NCBI RefSeq assembly: GCF_005517195.1
Contig: NZ_CP040244.1
Span: 6,962,001-7,026,000 of the forward strand
Length of the DNA stretch: 64,000 bases
Source: Streptomyces vilmorinianum
Lineage (GTDB): Bacteria; Actinomycetota; Actinomycetes; Streptomycetales; Streptomycetaceae
Direction: 5' to 3'
The translations under genes were made by a program, and so were the position numbers. Shown here piece by piece: positions 50,769 to 59,887 of the stretch (the stretch's first letter is position 1; every line of letters starts with the position of its first letter). The notes beneath the pieces were generated by a model. It made no database searches. It saw only the letters and a list, made by a program, of their open reading frames with translations, and had not been told where the DNA came from.

Positions 50769-51267
50769 AATAGCGGGCGAAGGCCGCCACCGCCGCCTCC
50801 TCGTCGACCGCGCCCGAGGCGACCGTCGGCAGGGTACGGGCGCTCAGCGCGGCCGCCAGCGGGGAGACGCCGAGCGCGAGCAGACCGCGCTCCACGTCGG
50901 CGGGGGTCGTGGCGAGGGCGAGGGCGGCGCGGAGGAAGGGCCGGGCGATCTCGGCGAAGCGCTCGGGGTGGTCGTGCAGCCTCTTCACCGCGCCGCCGAC
51001 GAACTCCGCGTGGCTCACCCGCTGGTCGCCGTCGACGTCCGCGATGCCCGCCATGCCCTGCCAGAACGCCTCGGCGCCGTTGCACAGCGCCTGCCCCCGC
51101 TCGGAGCGGAAGGGCGTGCCGAACTCGGTGAGCAGCCGTGTCGCCGCGGTGGTGAAGTCCTCGCGCGAGATGGTCCCGTCGCCGTCCTGGTCGAAGGCGG
51201 CGAACCGGGAGGCGATACGGCGCCGGTAGAGCTGTCCGGGGTCCTGCTGGGTTTCCATGGGCTCCAT
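50755..51267 (-). CDS. EF-hand calcium-binding protein (calerythrin-like)
   Basis: 170 residues; ATG 51267 and ATG 51258 are both possible. Two canonical loops, DQDGDGTISRED (about 26-37) and DVDGDQRVSHAE (about 77-88), and at least one degenerate loop (SGAVDEEAAVAAF) give the four-EF-hand plan of bacterial calerythrin/Cab proteins. Probably a cytoplasmic Ca2+ buffer or sensor. Confidence 0.88.
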   Translation of the reverse strand: MEPMETQQDPGQLYRRRIASRFAAFDQDGDGTISREDFTTAATRLLTEFGTPFRSERGQALCNGAEAFWQGMAGIADVDGDQRVSHAEFVGGAVKRLHDHPERFAEIARPFLRAALALATTPADVERGLLALGVSPLAAALSARTLPTVASGAVDEEAAVAAFARYFMTE

Positions 51268-51294
51268 GCGCGCGAGCGTACGCGGGGAGGGCCG

Positions 51295-51669
51295 CTATGC
51301 CGAGAGGGGGCGCGCCTCGTCGTCGACCGCGGCCGCCGCGTTCCCGTACACGTCGAAGAGGCGGCGCACCCCGAGCGCGGCGAGGACGCGGTTGACGTGG
51401 GAGCCGTCCATGGACCCCTGGGCGGGCAGGACGATGCGCAGCCGGCCGCGGCAGGAGCGCATCAGCCGGCGCGAGGCGACCAGCACGCCCACCCCGCTGG
51501 AGTCGCAGAACACCACGCCCGACAGGTCGAGGACCACGTCGTGACGGCCGCCCGCGACCGCGGCGTGGACCCGCCTGCGGACCAGCGGGGAGGTCAGCAG
51601 ATCCAGCTCCCCGTGGACACGCAGCACCGTCCAGGGGCCCTGCTCGTCTTCGTCGACGTAGAGCGTCAC
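51295..51669 (-). CDS. STAS-domain anti-sigma factor antagonist
   Basis: 124 residues, GTG 51669 behind GAAGGG. The SpoIIAA/RsbV fold is clear: VLRVHGELDLLTSPLVRRRV, then VVLDLSGVVFCDSSGVGVLVASRR, where the first Ser of DSSG is the usual phosphorylation site. It would release a sigma factor by binding an RsbW-like kinase. Two such ATPases are encoded at 15605 and 45015, but any pairing is a guess. Confidence 0.9.
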   Translation of the reverse strand: MTLYVDEDEQGPWTVLRVHGELDLLTSPLVRRRVHAAVAGGRHDVVLDLSGVVFCDSSGVGVLVASRRLMRSCRGRLRIVLPAQGSMDGSHVNRVLAALGVRRLFDVYGNAAAAVDDEARPLSA

Positions 51670-51890
51670 GCGTCGCGCCCTTCAAGCGGAGGCAGTCGTT
51701 CCCGTCCCCTCCCGCTGCCCCGCCACAGCTGACCGAAACCCCCGATTCCATGGATGGCGCTTTCCTTACCATCACATGGCTCCTGGGGGCGTACTTGTCA
51801 CAAAGGTGCGTGCGCTTTCGGTACGGCGCATTACTTTGGACGGTGAACTCGGGTCGGGAGGGCCGCCGAACAGCTCCGGAGGGTCAACGC

Positions 51891-52472
51891 ATGGCGAAGG
51901 ACACACCACCGCGCTGGGACCGCAGGATGCAGCAGCGGCTGGCGCGCGGTGAGGCCGCGGCGCTCGGCGAGCTCTACGACCGATTCGCCTCCCTGGTGCA
52001 CAGCCTCGCCCACCGGGTGCTCGACGACGACAGCGCCGCCGACCAGGTCACCCGCGAGGTGTTCGGCTACATCTGGGAGAACCCCGACGCGTACGACCCG
52101 AAGCAGGGGAACATGCGCTCCTGGGTCGCCAAACTGACCCAGCGGCAGGCCGTCCACCGGCTGCGGCAGTCGGAGGCGACGGCGTACGCGGAGACCGGCG
52201 AGGGCTCCGCGGAGGAGCTGGAGCAGAAGGTGCGGCGGGCGTCGGTCGCGGCCCGCGCCGACTACATCGTCACGTCGATGCCGGCGCCGCTGCGGGCCGC
52301 GCTGGAGCTGGCGTACTTCCAGCGGCGCGACTACCGCCAGACCGCGGCGGACCTCGGGGTGACGGAGGACGAGGCGCGGCGCCGGCTGCGGCTCGGGCTG
52401 CAGCTGCTGTCGACGGCGAACACCCGCCCGCTGGAGGGGTCCTCACCGCCCGGCTACGGACGCTCGCTGTGA
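51891..52472 (+). CDS. ECF-type RNA polymerase sigma factor
   Basis: 193 residues, start ATG 51891 with GGAGGG at 51878-51883; the open frame extends upstream but lacks a better site. Region 2: LGELYDRFASLVHSLAHRVL, VFGYIWENPDAYDPKQGNMRSWVAKLTQRQAVHRLRQ. Region 4: MPAPLRAALELAYFQRRDYRQTAADLGVTEDEARRRLRLGL. The next gene, overlapping by GTGA, codes for its likely anti-sigma factor. Confidence 0.92.
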   Translation: MAKDTPPRWDRRMQQRLARGEAAALGELYDRFASLVHSLAHRVLDDDSAADQVTREVFGYIWENPDAYDPKQGNMRSWVAKLTQRQAVHRLRQSEATAYAETGEGSAEELEQKVRRASVAARADYIVTSMPAPLRAALELAYFQRRDYRQTAADLGVTEDEARRRLRLGLQLLSTANTRPLEGSSPPGYGRSL

Positions 52473-53737
52473 ACGGCCCGGACGACACGCCCGAGGAGGT
52501 CTCGCGTGCTCCGTGGATACCGGGCCCGCGGTCGGCCGCGGACGATCACGCGGACCTGACGGGAACGCCTGCCGTGACCACCCCCGAGCCGGTCGAGGAC
52601 CTCCCGCCGCCTCCGCCCCCGCCGCTGCCGCCTCCGCCTCCGCCGCACAGTGTGCTCAAGTCCCTTCTCGGGGCCTGGGCGCTGTCCGCGTGCTCGGCGG
52701 AGGAGACCCAGGCGGTCGAGGACCATCTCACCGAGTGCGCCCCGTGCGCGGAGGAGGCGCTGCGGCTGCGGGACGCGGTCGGGCTGCTGCACGCCGAGCG
52801 GGACCTGGACCTCGACCCGCTGCTGCGCTCCCGGGTCCTGGAGAACTGCCTGGGCCGGCGCCCCGCCCGTATCCCGGTGCCTGCCTGGGCGACGCCGTAC
52901 GACGCGGAGACGGCCCGGCTCGACGCGCTGCTGCGGGACATCGGCGAGTCGGAGTGGCACGCGCCGGTGCGGCTGAAGTGGTTCGAGGGCGAGCGGCCGG
53001 TGACCCGCAAGACGACCGTGGCCGGGGTGATCGGGCATCTGCTGACGGTGGACGGCCTGGTGGCGACGGCGCTGGGGCTTGACGACCCGCTGGGCCCGAA
53101 GGCGACGGCGGTGACGCCGGCGGAGCGGACGGAGGCGTACTGGCAGGGCTCGTACCATCCGCCGTCGCGCGGGGTGCGCGAGCCGTGGCGCGAGCAGAGC
53201 CACACCCTGATCCGCACGGTGTCGTTCGCGGGGCGGGGTGTCGCGGATCTGACGGTGACGTACGGGGACTTCGCGCTGCCGATGCGGGACTCGCTGCTTG
53301 AGCGGGCGTTCGAGTGCTGGGTGCACGCGGACGACATCGCGAACGCGGTGGCGTATCCGTACGAGCCGCCGAGCGGTGCGCATCTGCACGGCATGATCGA
53401 CCTGGCGGCCCGGCTGCTCCCCGCGGCCCTGGCCGACCGCCGCCGCGCGGGCCTGGCGGCGCCACCGCGCCACCTGGTCGCGGCGGGCGCCCCGGGCCGC
53501 TCGCTCCACCTGGAGGTCGAGGGCTCGGGCGGCGGCCACTGGTACATCGCCCTGGACTCCCCGGCGGCCGTCGGCTCCCCGGACCACGCGGTGGCCCAGG
53601 TGGCCATGGACGGCGTCGAGTTCTGCCAGCTCGTCGCGGGCCACGTTCCCCCGGAGGAAGCGGCGGCAGGCCAGGACGGCGACCGCGAGGCGATCCGAGA
53701 CGTCCTCTTCGCGGCGGCGTCCCTGAGCCGGATGTAA
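52469..53737 (+). CDS. Zinc-finger anti-sigma factor fused to mycothiol-dependent (MDMPI) fold
   Basis: 422 residues. After an acidic, Pro-rich start (PPPPPPPLPPPPPP) comes the zf-HC2 anti-sigma motif HLTECAPC, with the ACSAEETQAVED helix before it. The region from about 140 resembles the mycothiol-dependent maleylpyruvate isomerase/DinB fold: VTRKTTVAGVIGHLLTVDGLVAT, ECWVHADDIANAVAYPYEPP. HxxxCxxC proteins commonly hold sigma factors inactive and can release them on thiol oxidation. It is coupled to the sigma gene; no TM helix is present, so it acts in the cytoplasm. Confidence 0.88.
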   Translation: MNGPDDTPEEVSRAPWIPGPRSAADDHADLTGTPAVTTPEPVEDLPPPPPPPLPPPPPPHSVLKSLLGAWALSACSAEETQAVEDHLTECAPCAEEALRLRDAVGLLHAERDLDLDPLLRSRVLENCLGRRPARIPVPAWATPYDAETARLDALLRDIGESEWHAPVRLKWFEGERPVTRKTTVAGVIGHLLTVDGLVATALGLDDPLGPKATAVTPAERTEAYWQGSYHPPSRGVREPWREQSHTLIRTVSFAGRGVADLTVTYGDFALPMRDSLLERAFECWVHADDIANAVAYPYEPPSGAHLHGMIDLAARLLPAALADRRRAGLAAPPRHLVAAGAPGRSLHLEVEGSGGGHWYIALDSPAAVGSPDHAVAQVAMDGVEFCQLVAGHVPPEEAAAGQDGDREAIRDVLFAAASLSRM

Positions 53738-53818
53738 CCCGCCCCCCGGGTTGTGGGCCGGCGTCCCGCAGGGCGCCGCCCACCCTCACCCGGGTTGTGG
53801 CCCAGGGGGCCGCGCCCC

Positions 53819-54670
53819 CTAAGCGAAGACCACCGTGCGGCGGCCGTTGAGGAGGATCCGGCGCTCCGCGTGCCACTTCACCGCGCGGGCCAGCGCCTGG
53901 CACTCCACGTCGCGGCCGACGGCGACCAGCTGGTCCGGGGTGACCTCGTGGCCCACCCGCTCGACCTCCTGCTCGATGATCGGGCCCTCGTCGAGGTCGG
54001 CCGTCACGTAGTGGGCCGTCGCGCCGATCAGCTTCACGCCGCGCGCGTGCGCCTGGTGGTAGGGCTTGGCGCCCTTGAAACTCGGCAGGAAGGAGTGGTG
54101 GATGTTGATGATCCGGCCCGACAGCTGCTTGCACAGGTCGTCGGAGAGCACCTGCATGTAGCGGGCCAGGACGACCAGCTCCACGTTCTCCGTGCGGACG
54201 AGCTCGAGGAGCTCCGCCTCCGCCTCCGGCTTGTTGTCCTTCGTGACCGGAATGTGCCGGAACGGAATGTCGTACGAGCCCACCAGCTCGGCGAAGTCCG
54301 TGTGGTTGGAGACGACCGCGACGATCTCGACCGGCAGCGCCCCGATCCGCGAGCGGAACAGCAGATCGTTCAGGCAGTGCCCGAACTTCGACACCATCAG
54401 CACGACCCGCATGCGCTCGTCGGCCCGGTTGATGTGCCAGTCCATCGCGAACGAGTCACCCACCGCCGCGAAGCTCGCGCGGAGCTTCTCCACGGTGACC
54501 GGCTCCTCCGCCGAGAAGTGGACCCGCATGAAGAAGAGACCCGTGTCCCGGTCCTTGAACTGCTGGCTGTCCTCGATGTTGCAGCCGGTGATGAACAGAT
54601 AGCTCGACACGGCGTGCACAATGCCCTGTTTGTCCGGACAGGAGAGTGTGAGGACGTACTGGTCAGTCAT
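53819..54670 (-). CDS. purU: Formyltetrahydrofolate deformylase PurU
   Basis: 283 residues from ATG 54670 (MTDQYVLTLSCPDKQGIV). An N-terminal ACT domain is followed by the formyltransferase-like domain: SNHTDFAELV, ARYMQVLSDDLC, INIHHSFLPSFKGAKPYHQA (Asn, His) and ATAHYVTADLDEGPIIEQ (catalytic Asp). It hydrolyses 10-formyl-tetrahydrofolate to tetrahydrofolate and formate, balancing one-carbon pools and supplying formate for purine synthesis. A six-base upstream extension in frame is unlikely to be used. Confidence 0.95.
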   Translation of the reverse strand: MTDQYVLTLSCPDKQGIVHAVSSYLFITGCNIEDSQQFKDRDTGLFFMRVHFSAEEPVTVEKLRASFAAVGDSFAMDWHINRADERMRVVLMVSKFGHCLNDLLFRSRIGALPVEIVAVVSNHTDFAELVGSYDIPFRHIPVTKDNKPEAEAELLELVRTENVELVVLARYMQVLSDDLCKQLSGRIINIHHSFLPSFKGAKPYHQAHARGVKLIGATAHYVTADLDEGPIIEQEVERVGHEVTPDQLVAVGRDVECQALARAVKWHAERRILLNGRRTVVFA

Positions 54671-54715
54671 CCTTGTAGGGTGCCACAACCCCCGGTACGG
54701 CAGGGCGGCCGTCCG

Positions 54716-55225
54716 TCAGGCGGACCGCGTCATGATACGGAGCACGTCCAGCGAGTGCGGGGGCGTGTCCGGGTCCTCCCCGTCCGCCGACGCCAGCCGT
54801 ACGTGTGCCTCGCGGGCGGCCCGCACGGCCTCCGGCCACCCGTGGTGCTCCATGTACGCGGAGAACGGGGCGTCGGGTCCCACCTGGTGCATGATCCGCA
54901 GCACCCGCAGCACGGCCACGTCCACCATCGCGGCCTCGCCGGAGTCGCGGAAGATCGTTCCCACGTACTTCTCGGCGGACCAGTTGTCCAGCCAGGTGTC
55001 CTCGACCAGGCGGTAGACGGCGTCGGTGACGTCGCCGTACCCCTCGTGGCCGGCCAGCCAGGTCGTCTCGTGGAACCCGGGGTCGGAGAGCATGTGCAGC
55101 GCCGAGCGCACATTGCTGCGCCAGCGCCACCACGGCATGTCATTGAGCGGCATGCCGCCCATGGTGGAGGAGCGACGGCCGCGACGGGAAGGGTTCACCG
55201 GACTGGAGACGACTGGACTGGACAC
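54716..55225 (-). CDS. SCO4402-like conserved Streptomyces protein
   Basis: 169 residues from GTG 55225, or 148 from ATG 55162 (MGGMPLNDMPWWRWRSNV). Conserved text: WWRWRSNVRSALHMLSDPGF, WLAGHEGYGDVTDAVYRLVEDTWLDNW, GEAAMVDVAVLRVLRIMHQVG. It is helical and Trp-rich, without signal, TM or catalytic motif. I recall an SCO4402 family next to purU in Streptomyces, which fits the order here; the function is unknown. Confidence 0.75.
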   Translation of the reverse strand: MSSPVVSSPVNPSRRGRRSSTMGGMPLNDMPWWRWRSNVRSALHMLSDPGFHETTWLAGHEGYGDVTDAVYRLVEDTWLDNWSAEKYVGTIFRDSGEAAMVDVAVLRVLRIMHQVGPDAPFSAYMEHHGWPEAVRAAREAHVRLASADGEDPDTPPHSLDVLRIMTRSA

Positions 55226-55334
55226 GTTTCGATCGTACGTTCCCTTACGACGGCCGCCGACAGCCCCCCGTAATTCACCTTCACGTCACCCAACGTTGAA
55301 CCGTGCTCACTCCCGCGTTACCCGTGGGACGGAA

Positions 55335-56639
55335 ATGTGCATGCCCATGACCGGTAGGCGACTGACCTCACTCCTCGTATGTGTCACGACGGCGGCGGCC
55401 GGGGCGTCGCTGCTCACCGGATGTGGTGTGCTCCCTGGGACCACGGGGGGATCCAGGGAGCCCGTCACAGTCATGACCTGGGCACCCGACGGCACCCGTG
55501 CCACCAACATGCCCGGCATGCCCGCGATGGCCCAGGCCTACGCCCGCTGGGTCAACGCGTCCGGCGGCATCGACGGCCACGAACTGCGCATCCTCACCTG
55601 CAACGAGCAGAACTCCTCCAGCGGCGCCGCGGCCTGCGCGCGCCGGGCCGTCCGCGAGAAGGCCGTCGCCGTCGTCGGCTCCTACAGCCAGAACGGGCGC
55701 GCCTTCATGGCCCCCCTGGAGGCCGCGGGAATCCCGTACATCGGCGGCTACGGCATCTCCGAGGACGAGTTCACCAGCCCGATCTCCTACCCCGTGAACG
55801 GCGGCCAGGCCTCGCTCATCGCCGGCCACGGCATGCAACTGGCCGAGTCCTGCCGCAAGGTCTCCCTCGTCCGGCCCGACACCCTCGCCGGCGACAAGCT
55901 GCCCGATCTCCTCAACTCCGGACTGCGCAAGAGCCGCCACCACGGCGCCACCGACATCCCGGCCGTCGAGGACGCCGCCGAGTACACGCAACAGGCCGAC
56001 CGGGCCCGCAGCAAGGCCGGCAGCAAGGACGGCTGCGTCGCGGCCGTCCTCGGCGAGCGCACCCAGACCTTCTTCGACTCCTTCCGGCGACTCCCCGAGT
56101 CGGAGGAGACCAGGAACGAGAACGAGAACGAGAGCGAGAACGGGAAGGCGGCCGTCCGGATCTCCTCGGTGCTCGGCAGCGTCAGCCAGCCCGTCATCGA
56201 CCGTACGGGCGGCGCGCGCAGCCCCTTCGAGGGCGCGTTCGTCACCGGCTGGTACCCGGAGGCGAGCGACGCCCGCTGGGCGCCGATGCGCAAGGTGATC
56301 CAGGAGCACGCGTTCGCCGACAACCGCGTGGACCCGGCCGACGCGGGGGTGCAGACGACCTGGATCGCGTACACCGTCCTGAAGAAGGTGATCGAGTCGC
56401 TCGACCGTGACTCGATCACGGCGGGGGCCGTCTCGCACGCCCTCGACCGCGGCGACAAGATCGACACCGGCGGTCTCACCCCCGAACTGCGCTGGCGCTA
56501 CGAGGACATGCTCGGTGCGCCCCGCTTCCCCCGGATCGTCAACCACGAGGTGACGTTCCAAGTGGTCCGCAAGGGGCGGCTCGTGGCGCAGAAGCCCGGC
56601 TTCGTCGACGTCGGCGCGACCGTCCTCACCGCCCCTTAG
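55335..56639 (+). CDS. Substrate-binding lipoprotein (branched-chain amino acid/amide type)
   Basis: 434 residues from ATG 55335; ATG 55341 and 55347 are in frame. Lipobox LLTGC follows a short signal. The periplasmic-binding fold (Peripla_BP_6): MAQAYARWVNASGGIDGHEL, AAACARRAVREKAVAVVGSYSQNGRAFMAPLEAAGIPYIGG, later FVTGWYPEASDARWAPMRKV. An Asn/Glu repeat (NENENESENG) interrupts the second lobe. No permease or ATPase lies nearby, so it is an orphan binding protein or a sensor partner. Confidence 0.85.
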   Translation: MCMPMTGRRLTSLLVCVTTAAAGASLLTGCGVLPGTTGGSREPVTVMTWAPDGTRATNMPGMPAMAQAYARWVNASGGIDGHELRILTCNEQNSSSGAAACARRAVREKAVAVVGSYSQNGRAFMAPLEAAGIPYIGGYGISEDEFTSPISYPVNGGQASLIAGHGMQLAESCRKVSLVRPDTLAGDKLPDLLNSGLRKSRHHGATDIPAVEDAAEYTQQADRARSKAGSKDGCVAAVLGERTQTFFDSFRRLPESEETRNENENESENGKAAVRISSVLGSVSQPVIDRTGGARSPFEGAFVTGWYPEASDARWAPMRKVIQEHAFADNRVDPADAGVQTTWIAYTVLKKVIESLDRDSITAGAVSHALDRGDKIDTGGLTPELRWRYEDMLGAPRFPRIVNHEVTFQVVRKGRLVAQKPGFVDVGATVLTAP

Positions 56640-56666
56640 GCCCGCGGGCCTCGCGGCCCCCGCCCC

Positions 56667-58103
56667 CTACAGCTGGGTGGGGGTCCGCTTCGACAGTCCG
56701 AACTTCACGGCGGTCGGGTTCCACAGCCCGGCCGCCTCGCGCTTGGCGATCGTGGCGTCGGAGCTCTTCTGGCCCGCCGCGACCGTGTGGCTGGTGTTGC
56801 GGGCCTTGCCGCCCTTGCAGAGCTTGTCGTTGCCCTTCAGCTGCACCGCCCAGGCCGCGTAGTGGTCGTCGGCGGACGCCGAGGCCTGCCACGCCCGGGT
56901 GAGCGCGGACGTCAGCGCCGCGTGGTCCGGGAGCTTGTCGACGGTCAGGCCCTGCAGCCGGGTCACCAGACCGCGGCGCTGCTCGGCGGCGCCGCGCAGA
57001 TCGGTGGCGGCCTGGTCGAGGTTCTTGCACTGCTTGATGTTCTCGACCGAACGGATCACCGCGTCACGGCTGTTGTTGCTGTCCGCGAGCAGCTTGTCGA
57101 GCGCCTTCGCCTGGGGCTCGGCCGGGTCGGCGGCTGCCTTCGCGGTCGGCTCGGCGGACGGGGCGCCGGTCGTGGCGGCCACGTTCCGGCCGGGCTTCTT
57201 GTCCTTGTCCCCGTCGCCGCCGCTGAGCAGCGCCCCGGCGCCGAGACCGACGACCGCGCAGCCGACGACGACGGCGGCGATGAGCGCGACGGGCGACTTG
57301 CGGCGCGGCTCGGGCTCGTCGTCGTAGCCGTCGTCGTACGCGTCCTGCTGGTAGCCGCCCTGGAACGGGGGCGGCGGCGGCTGGTGGAACTGCTGCTGCG
57401 GCGGGAACTGCTGCTGGCGCTGCTGCGGCTGGGGCGGCTGCGGCAGGTGCTGCGTCGCGTCTGTGCGGAAGAGGTTGTCGAACTCGGCGGGCGGCTGCCG
57501 CTCGCCGGGCATCTGCGGCGGTACGGGAGCGATGTACTGGGTCGCGTCCGAGGCCCCGGCCGGTTGACCGGCCCCGTGCGGCTGACCGGCCCCGCGCGGC
57601 TGCTGGTGCAGCGGCCCGGTGCCGAGGAACTGCGTGTCCGAGCCGCCCTGCGCCGCCGCGACGGGCGGGATGTGCTGGGTCGCCTGCATGTCGCCCGCGG
57701 GCTGCGCGGGCGGGTAGCCGTACCCCTGCGCGGGCGCGGCGGTCTGCGGGTATCCGTAACCGCTCTGCGGCAGCGGGTGCGCGCCCGGTATCTGCCCCGG
57801 CGCCCCGGGCATGGCGCCCTGCGGCGGGACCGGCGCGATGTACTGCGTGGCCTGCATGTCCGCGGCCCCGCCCGGTACGGCCTCCGGCGGCAGCGGCTGG
57901 GCCGGGGGCAGTGGCTGCCCCTGCGATCCCTGGGATCCCTGCGGTCCCCCGGCGGGGCCCCAGGCGCCGCCCCACGGCTGACCACCGGCCGGGCCTGCGG
58001 CCGGGCCGGTCTCCACACCGCCGTCGGCGGGCAGCACGACACCTTCGTGCGTGGGCCGTACCGCCGGATACTGCGGCTCCGGACCCTGTCCGCTTTGCGT
58101 CAC
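56667..58103 (-). CDS. One-TM protein with disordered N-terminus bearing ATQYI motifs
   Basis: 478 residues. About 265 N-terminal residues are low-complexity Pro/Gly/Gln and contain four related short motifs: MQATQYIAPVPP, MQATQHIPPV, SDATQYIAPVPP and TDATQHLPQPP. A single helix (VALIAAVVVGCAVVGLGAGALL) follows a basic RRKSP, and the outside domain of some 180 residues has two cysteines (IKQCKNLDQA, DKLCKGGKA) with helical text. The conserved Thr in each motif could be a Ser/Thr-kinase target. The family is unknown to me. Confidence 0.82.
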   Translation of the reverse strand: MTQSGQGPEPQYPAVRPTHEGVVLPADGGVETGPAAGPAGGQPWGGAWGPAGGPQGSQGSQGQPLPPAQPLPPEAVPGGAADMQATQYIAPVPPQGAMPGAPGQIPGAHPLPQSGYGYPQTAAPAQGYGYPPAQPAGDMQATQHIPPVAAAQGGSDTQFLGTGPLHQQPRGAGQPHGAGQPAGASDATQYIAPVPPQMPGERQPPAEFDNLFRTDATQHLPQPPQPQQRQQQFPPQQQFHQPPPPPFQGGYQQDAYDDGYDDEPEPRRKSPVALIAAVVVGCAVVGLGAGALLSGGDGDKDKKPGRNVAATTGAPSAEPTAKAAADPAEPQAKALDKLLADSNNSRDAVIRSVENIKQCKNLDQAATDLRGAAEQRRGLVTRLQGLTVDKLPDHAALTSALTRAWQASASADDHYAAWAVQLKGNDKLCKGGKARNTSHTVAAGQKSSDATIAKREAAGLWNPTAVKFGLSKRTPTQL

Positions 58104-58231
58104 CGGGACTCCTACTGATGGACCTACGGAATCGTCGGCTCACGCTACCGGGTGCGTCCAGCGCCGCGCACACACGTGTGACCCCGGTTACACACCCACA
58201 ACAACCGCACCCGCGACACCCGTCGCAGCGC

Positions 58232-59614
58232 TCACGCCGCGTGGAGTTCCAGACGCGCCCCGAACTCCCGCACCGCCGGCTCCCCCGCGTACGGCTCCAG
58301 TCGCTCCTTGAGATCGTCCAGGTACTCCGCCCCCCGCGAGGACCGCAGCGAGGCCAGCAGATCCAGCGCCTGGTTGCCCGTGTGACAGGCCTGCTCCACC
58401 TCGCGCCGCTGCACCTGCGCCGACGCGAGCAGCACCAGACCGATCGCCCGGCGCCGGGCCCGCGACCGAGGATGGCCGCTCAGCGACTCCTCCGCCGCCC
58501 GCGCCGCCGCCTCTGCCTGACCCAGATCCCGGTGACAGTGGGCCAGTTCGTCCGCGAGATACGCGTGGTCGAAGTGCGCGATCCACGACGGGTCGTCCCC
58601 CGACTCCGGATCCGCCCGGTCGAGGGCCCGTACGGCACTCCCCGCGACGGCCTCGAAGGCGCGGGCGTCCCCGAGCAGCGCGTGCCCCCGCGCCTCCGCC
58701 GCGTAGAACATCGCCTCCGCCCTCGGCGTCACCCGCCCCCGCGCGCCCTCCTGCGCCGCCCGCGCCAGCTGCGCGATCTCCCGCGGGTTCCCGAGCTGCG
58801 CGGCCAGATGACTCATCGAGGCCGCGAGCACATAGCCGCCGTAGCCGCGGTCGCCCGCCGCCTGCGCGAGCCGCAGCGCCTGGATGTAGTACCGCTGGGC
58901 GAGCCCCGGCTGCCCGGTGTCCACCGCCATGTACCCGGCCAGCTCCGTGAGCCGCGCGACCGCCGCGAACAGCTGCCGGCCCACCGTGTCCCGGTACGAG
59001 CCCGAGAGCATCCCCGACACCACGCTGTTGAGGTAGTGCACCACCACCGGCCGCACATGCCCGCTGCCGAACCGCCGGTCCAGGTCGACCAGCGCGTCCG
59101 TCATCGCCCGGACCGCCTCCACGTCCGACGCCCCGACGCGCGCCCCGGCCGACCGGGCCACCTGCGCGTCCGCGCCCGTGATCAGCCAGTCCCGGCTCGG
59201 CTCCACCAGCGCGGAGGCCGCCACCGTCGAACCCGACAGGAAGTCCCGGCGCCCCACGTCACTGCGCCACAGCTCGCAGACCTGCTCGATCGCGCCGAGC
59301 ACGGTCGGCGCGAACTGCAGCCCGACACCGGCGGCCAGGTTCTTGCCGTTCGCCATCCCGATCTCGTCGATCGTGACCGTACGGCCCAGCTTCCGGCCCA
59401 GCGCCTCCGCGATGATCCCCGGCGCCCGGCCGCGCGGCTGCTGCCCGCGCAGCCAGCGCGCCACCGACGTCTTGTCGTACCGCAGATCGAGACCGCGCTC
59501 GGCCCCGACCATGTTCACCCTGCGGGCAAGGCCGGCGTTGGAACACGCGGCCTCCTGAATGAGCGCCTGCAGCCGTTCGTTCGGCTGACGGGCGACGAGT
59601 GGCCTGGCTGCCAT
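58232..59614 (-). CDS. HTH/TPR transcriptional regulator
   Basis: 460 residues from ATG 59614 (GGGGG ten bases upstream). The N-terminal helix-turn-helix-like segment is NERLQALIQEAACSNAGLARRVN and later TSVARWLRGQQP; WRSDVGRRDFLSGSTVAAS is a linker seen in large Streptomyces TPR regulators. The rest is tetratricopeptide helices (YYIQALRLAQAAGDRGY, AMFYAAEARGHALLGD, AAARAAEESLSGHPRSRA). Similar architecture occurs in NsdA-type antibiotic-production repressors, but I cannot place it in that subfamily. It is divergent from the Prim-Pol-like gene. Confidence 0.85.
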   Translation of the reverse strand: MAARPLVARQPNERLQALIQEAACSNAGLARRVNMVGAERGLDLRYDKTSVARWLRGQQPRGRAPGIIAEALGRKLGRTVTIDEIGMANGKNLAAGVGLQFAPTVLGAIEQVCELWRSDVGRRDFLSGSTVAASALVEPSRDWLITGADAQVARSAGARVGASDVEAVRAMTDALVDLDRRFGSGHVRPVVVHYLNSVVSGMLSGSYRDTVGRQLFAAVARLTELAGYMAVDTGQPGLAQRYYIQALRLAQAAGDRGYGGYVLAASMSHLAAQLGNPREIAQLARAAQEGARGRVTPRAEAMFYAAEARGHALLGDARAFEAVAGSAVRALDRADPESGDDPSWIAHFDHAYLADELAHCHRDLGQAEAAARAAEESLSGHPRSRARRRAIGLVLLASAQVQRREVEQACHTGNQALDLLASLRSSRGAEYLDDLKERLEPYAGEPAVREFGARLELHAA

Positions 59615-59887
59615 CACTACAACTACCCCCTGAGGCCGGTGTGAGTTCGACGGAGAACTGATCACTGCCCGGCGGATATCCGGTCAATGCCGATGTGAAC
59701 ACGCGAAACCGGACGCATCGACCACGGGTTCGGCCGACACCCCCCACGTGTGGCTACCCCTCCACCGCTCCCCGGCCGCACGCGCGCCCCCACCCGTGCA
59801 CCCATGCGCCCCGCATGCAGGATCGATGCGCCACACCGCTCTTCGCCGCGCCCGTAACCCCAGGTGACGGCGGGAGTTGAGTTCACC

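Noticed and set aside
58232..59614. Naming the TPR regulator nsdA
   Set aside because: Similar architecture only; I cannot confirm the subfamily from sequence alone.
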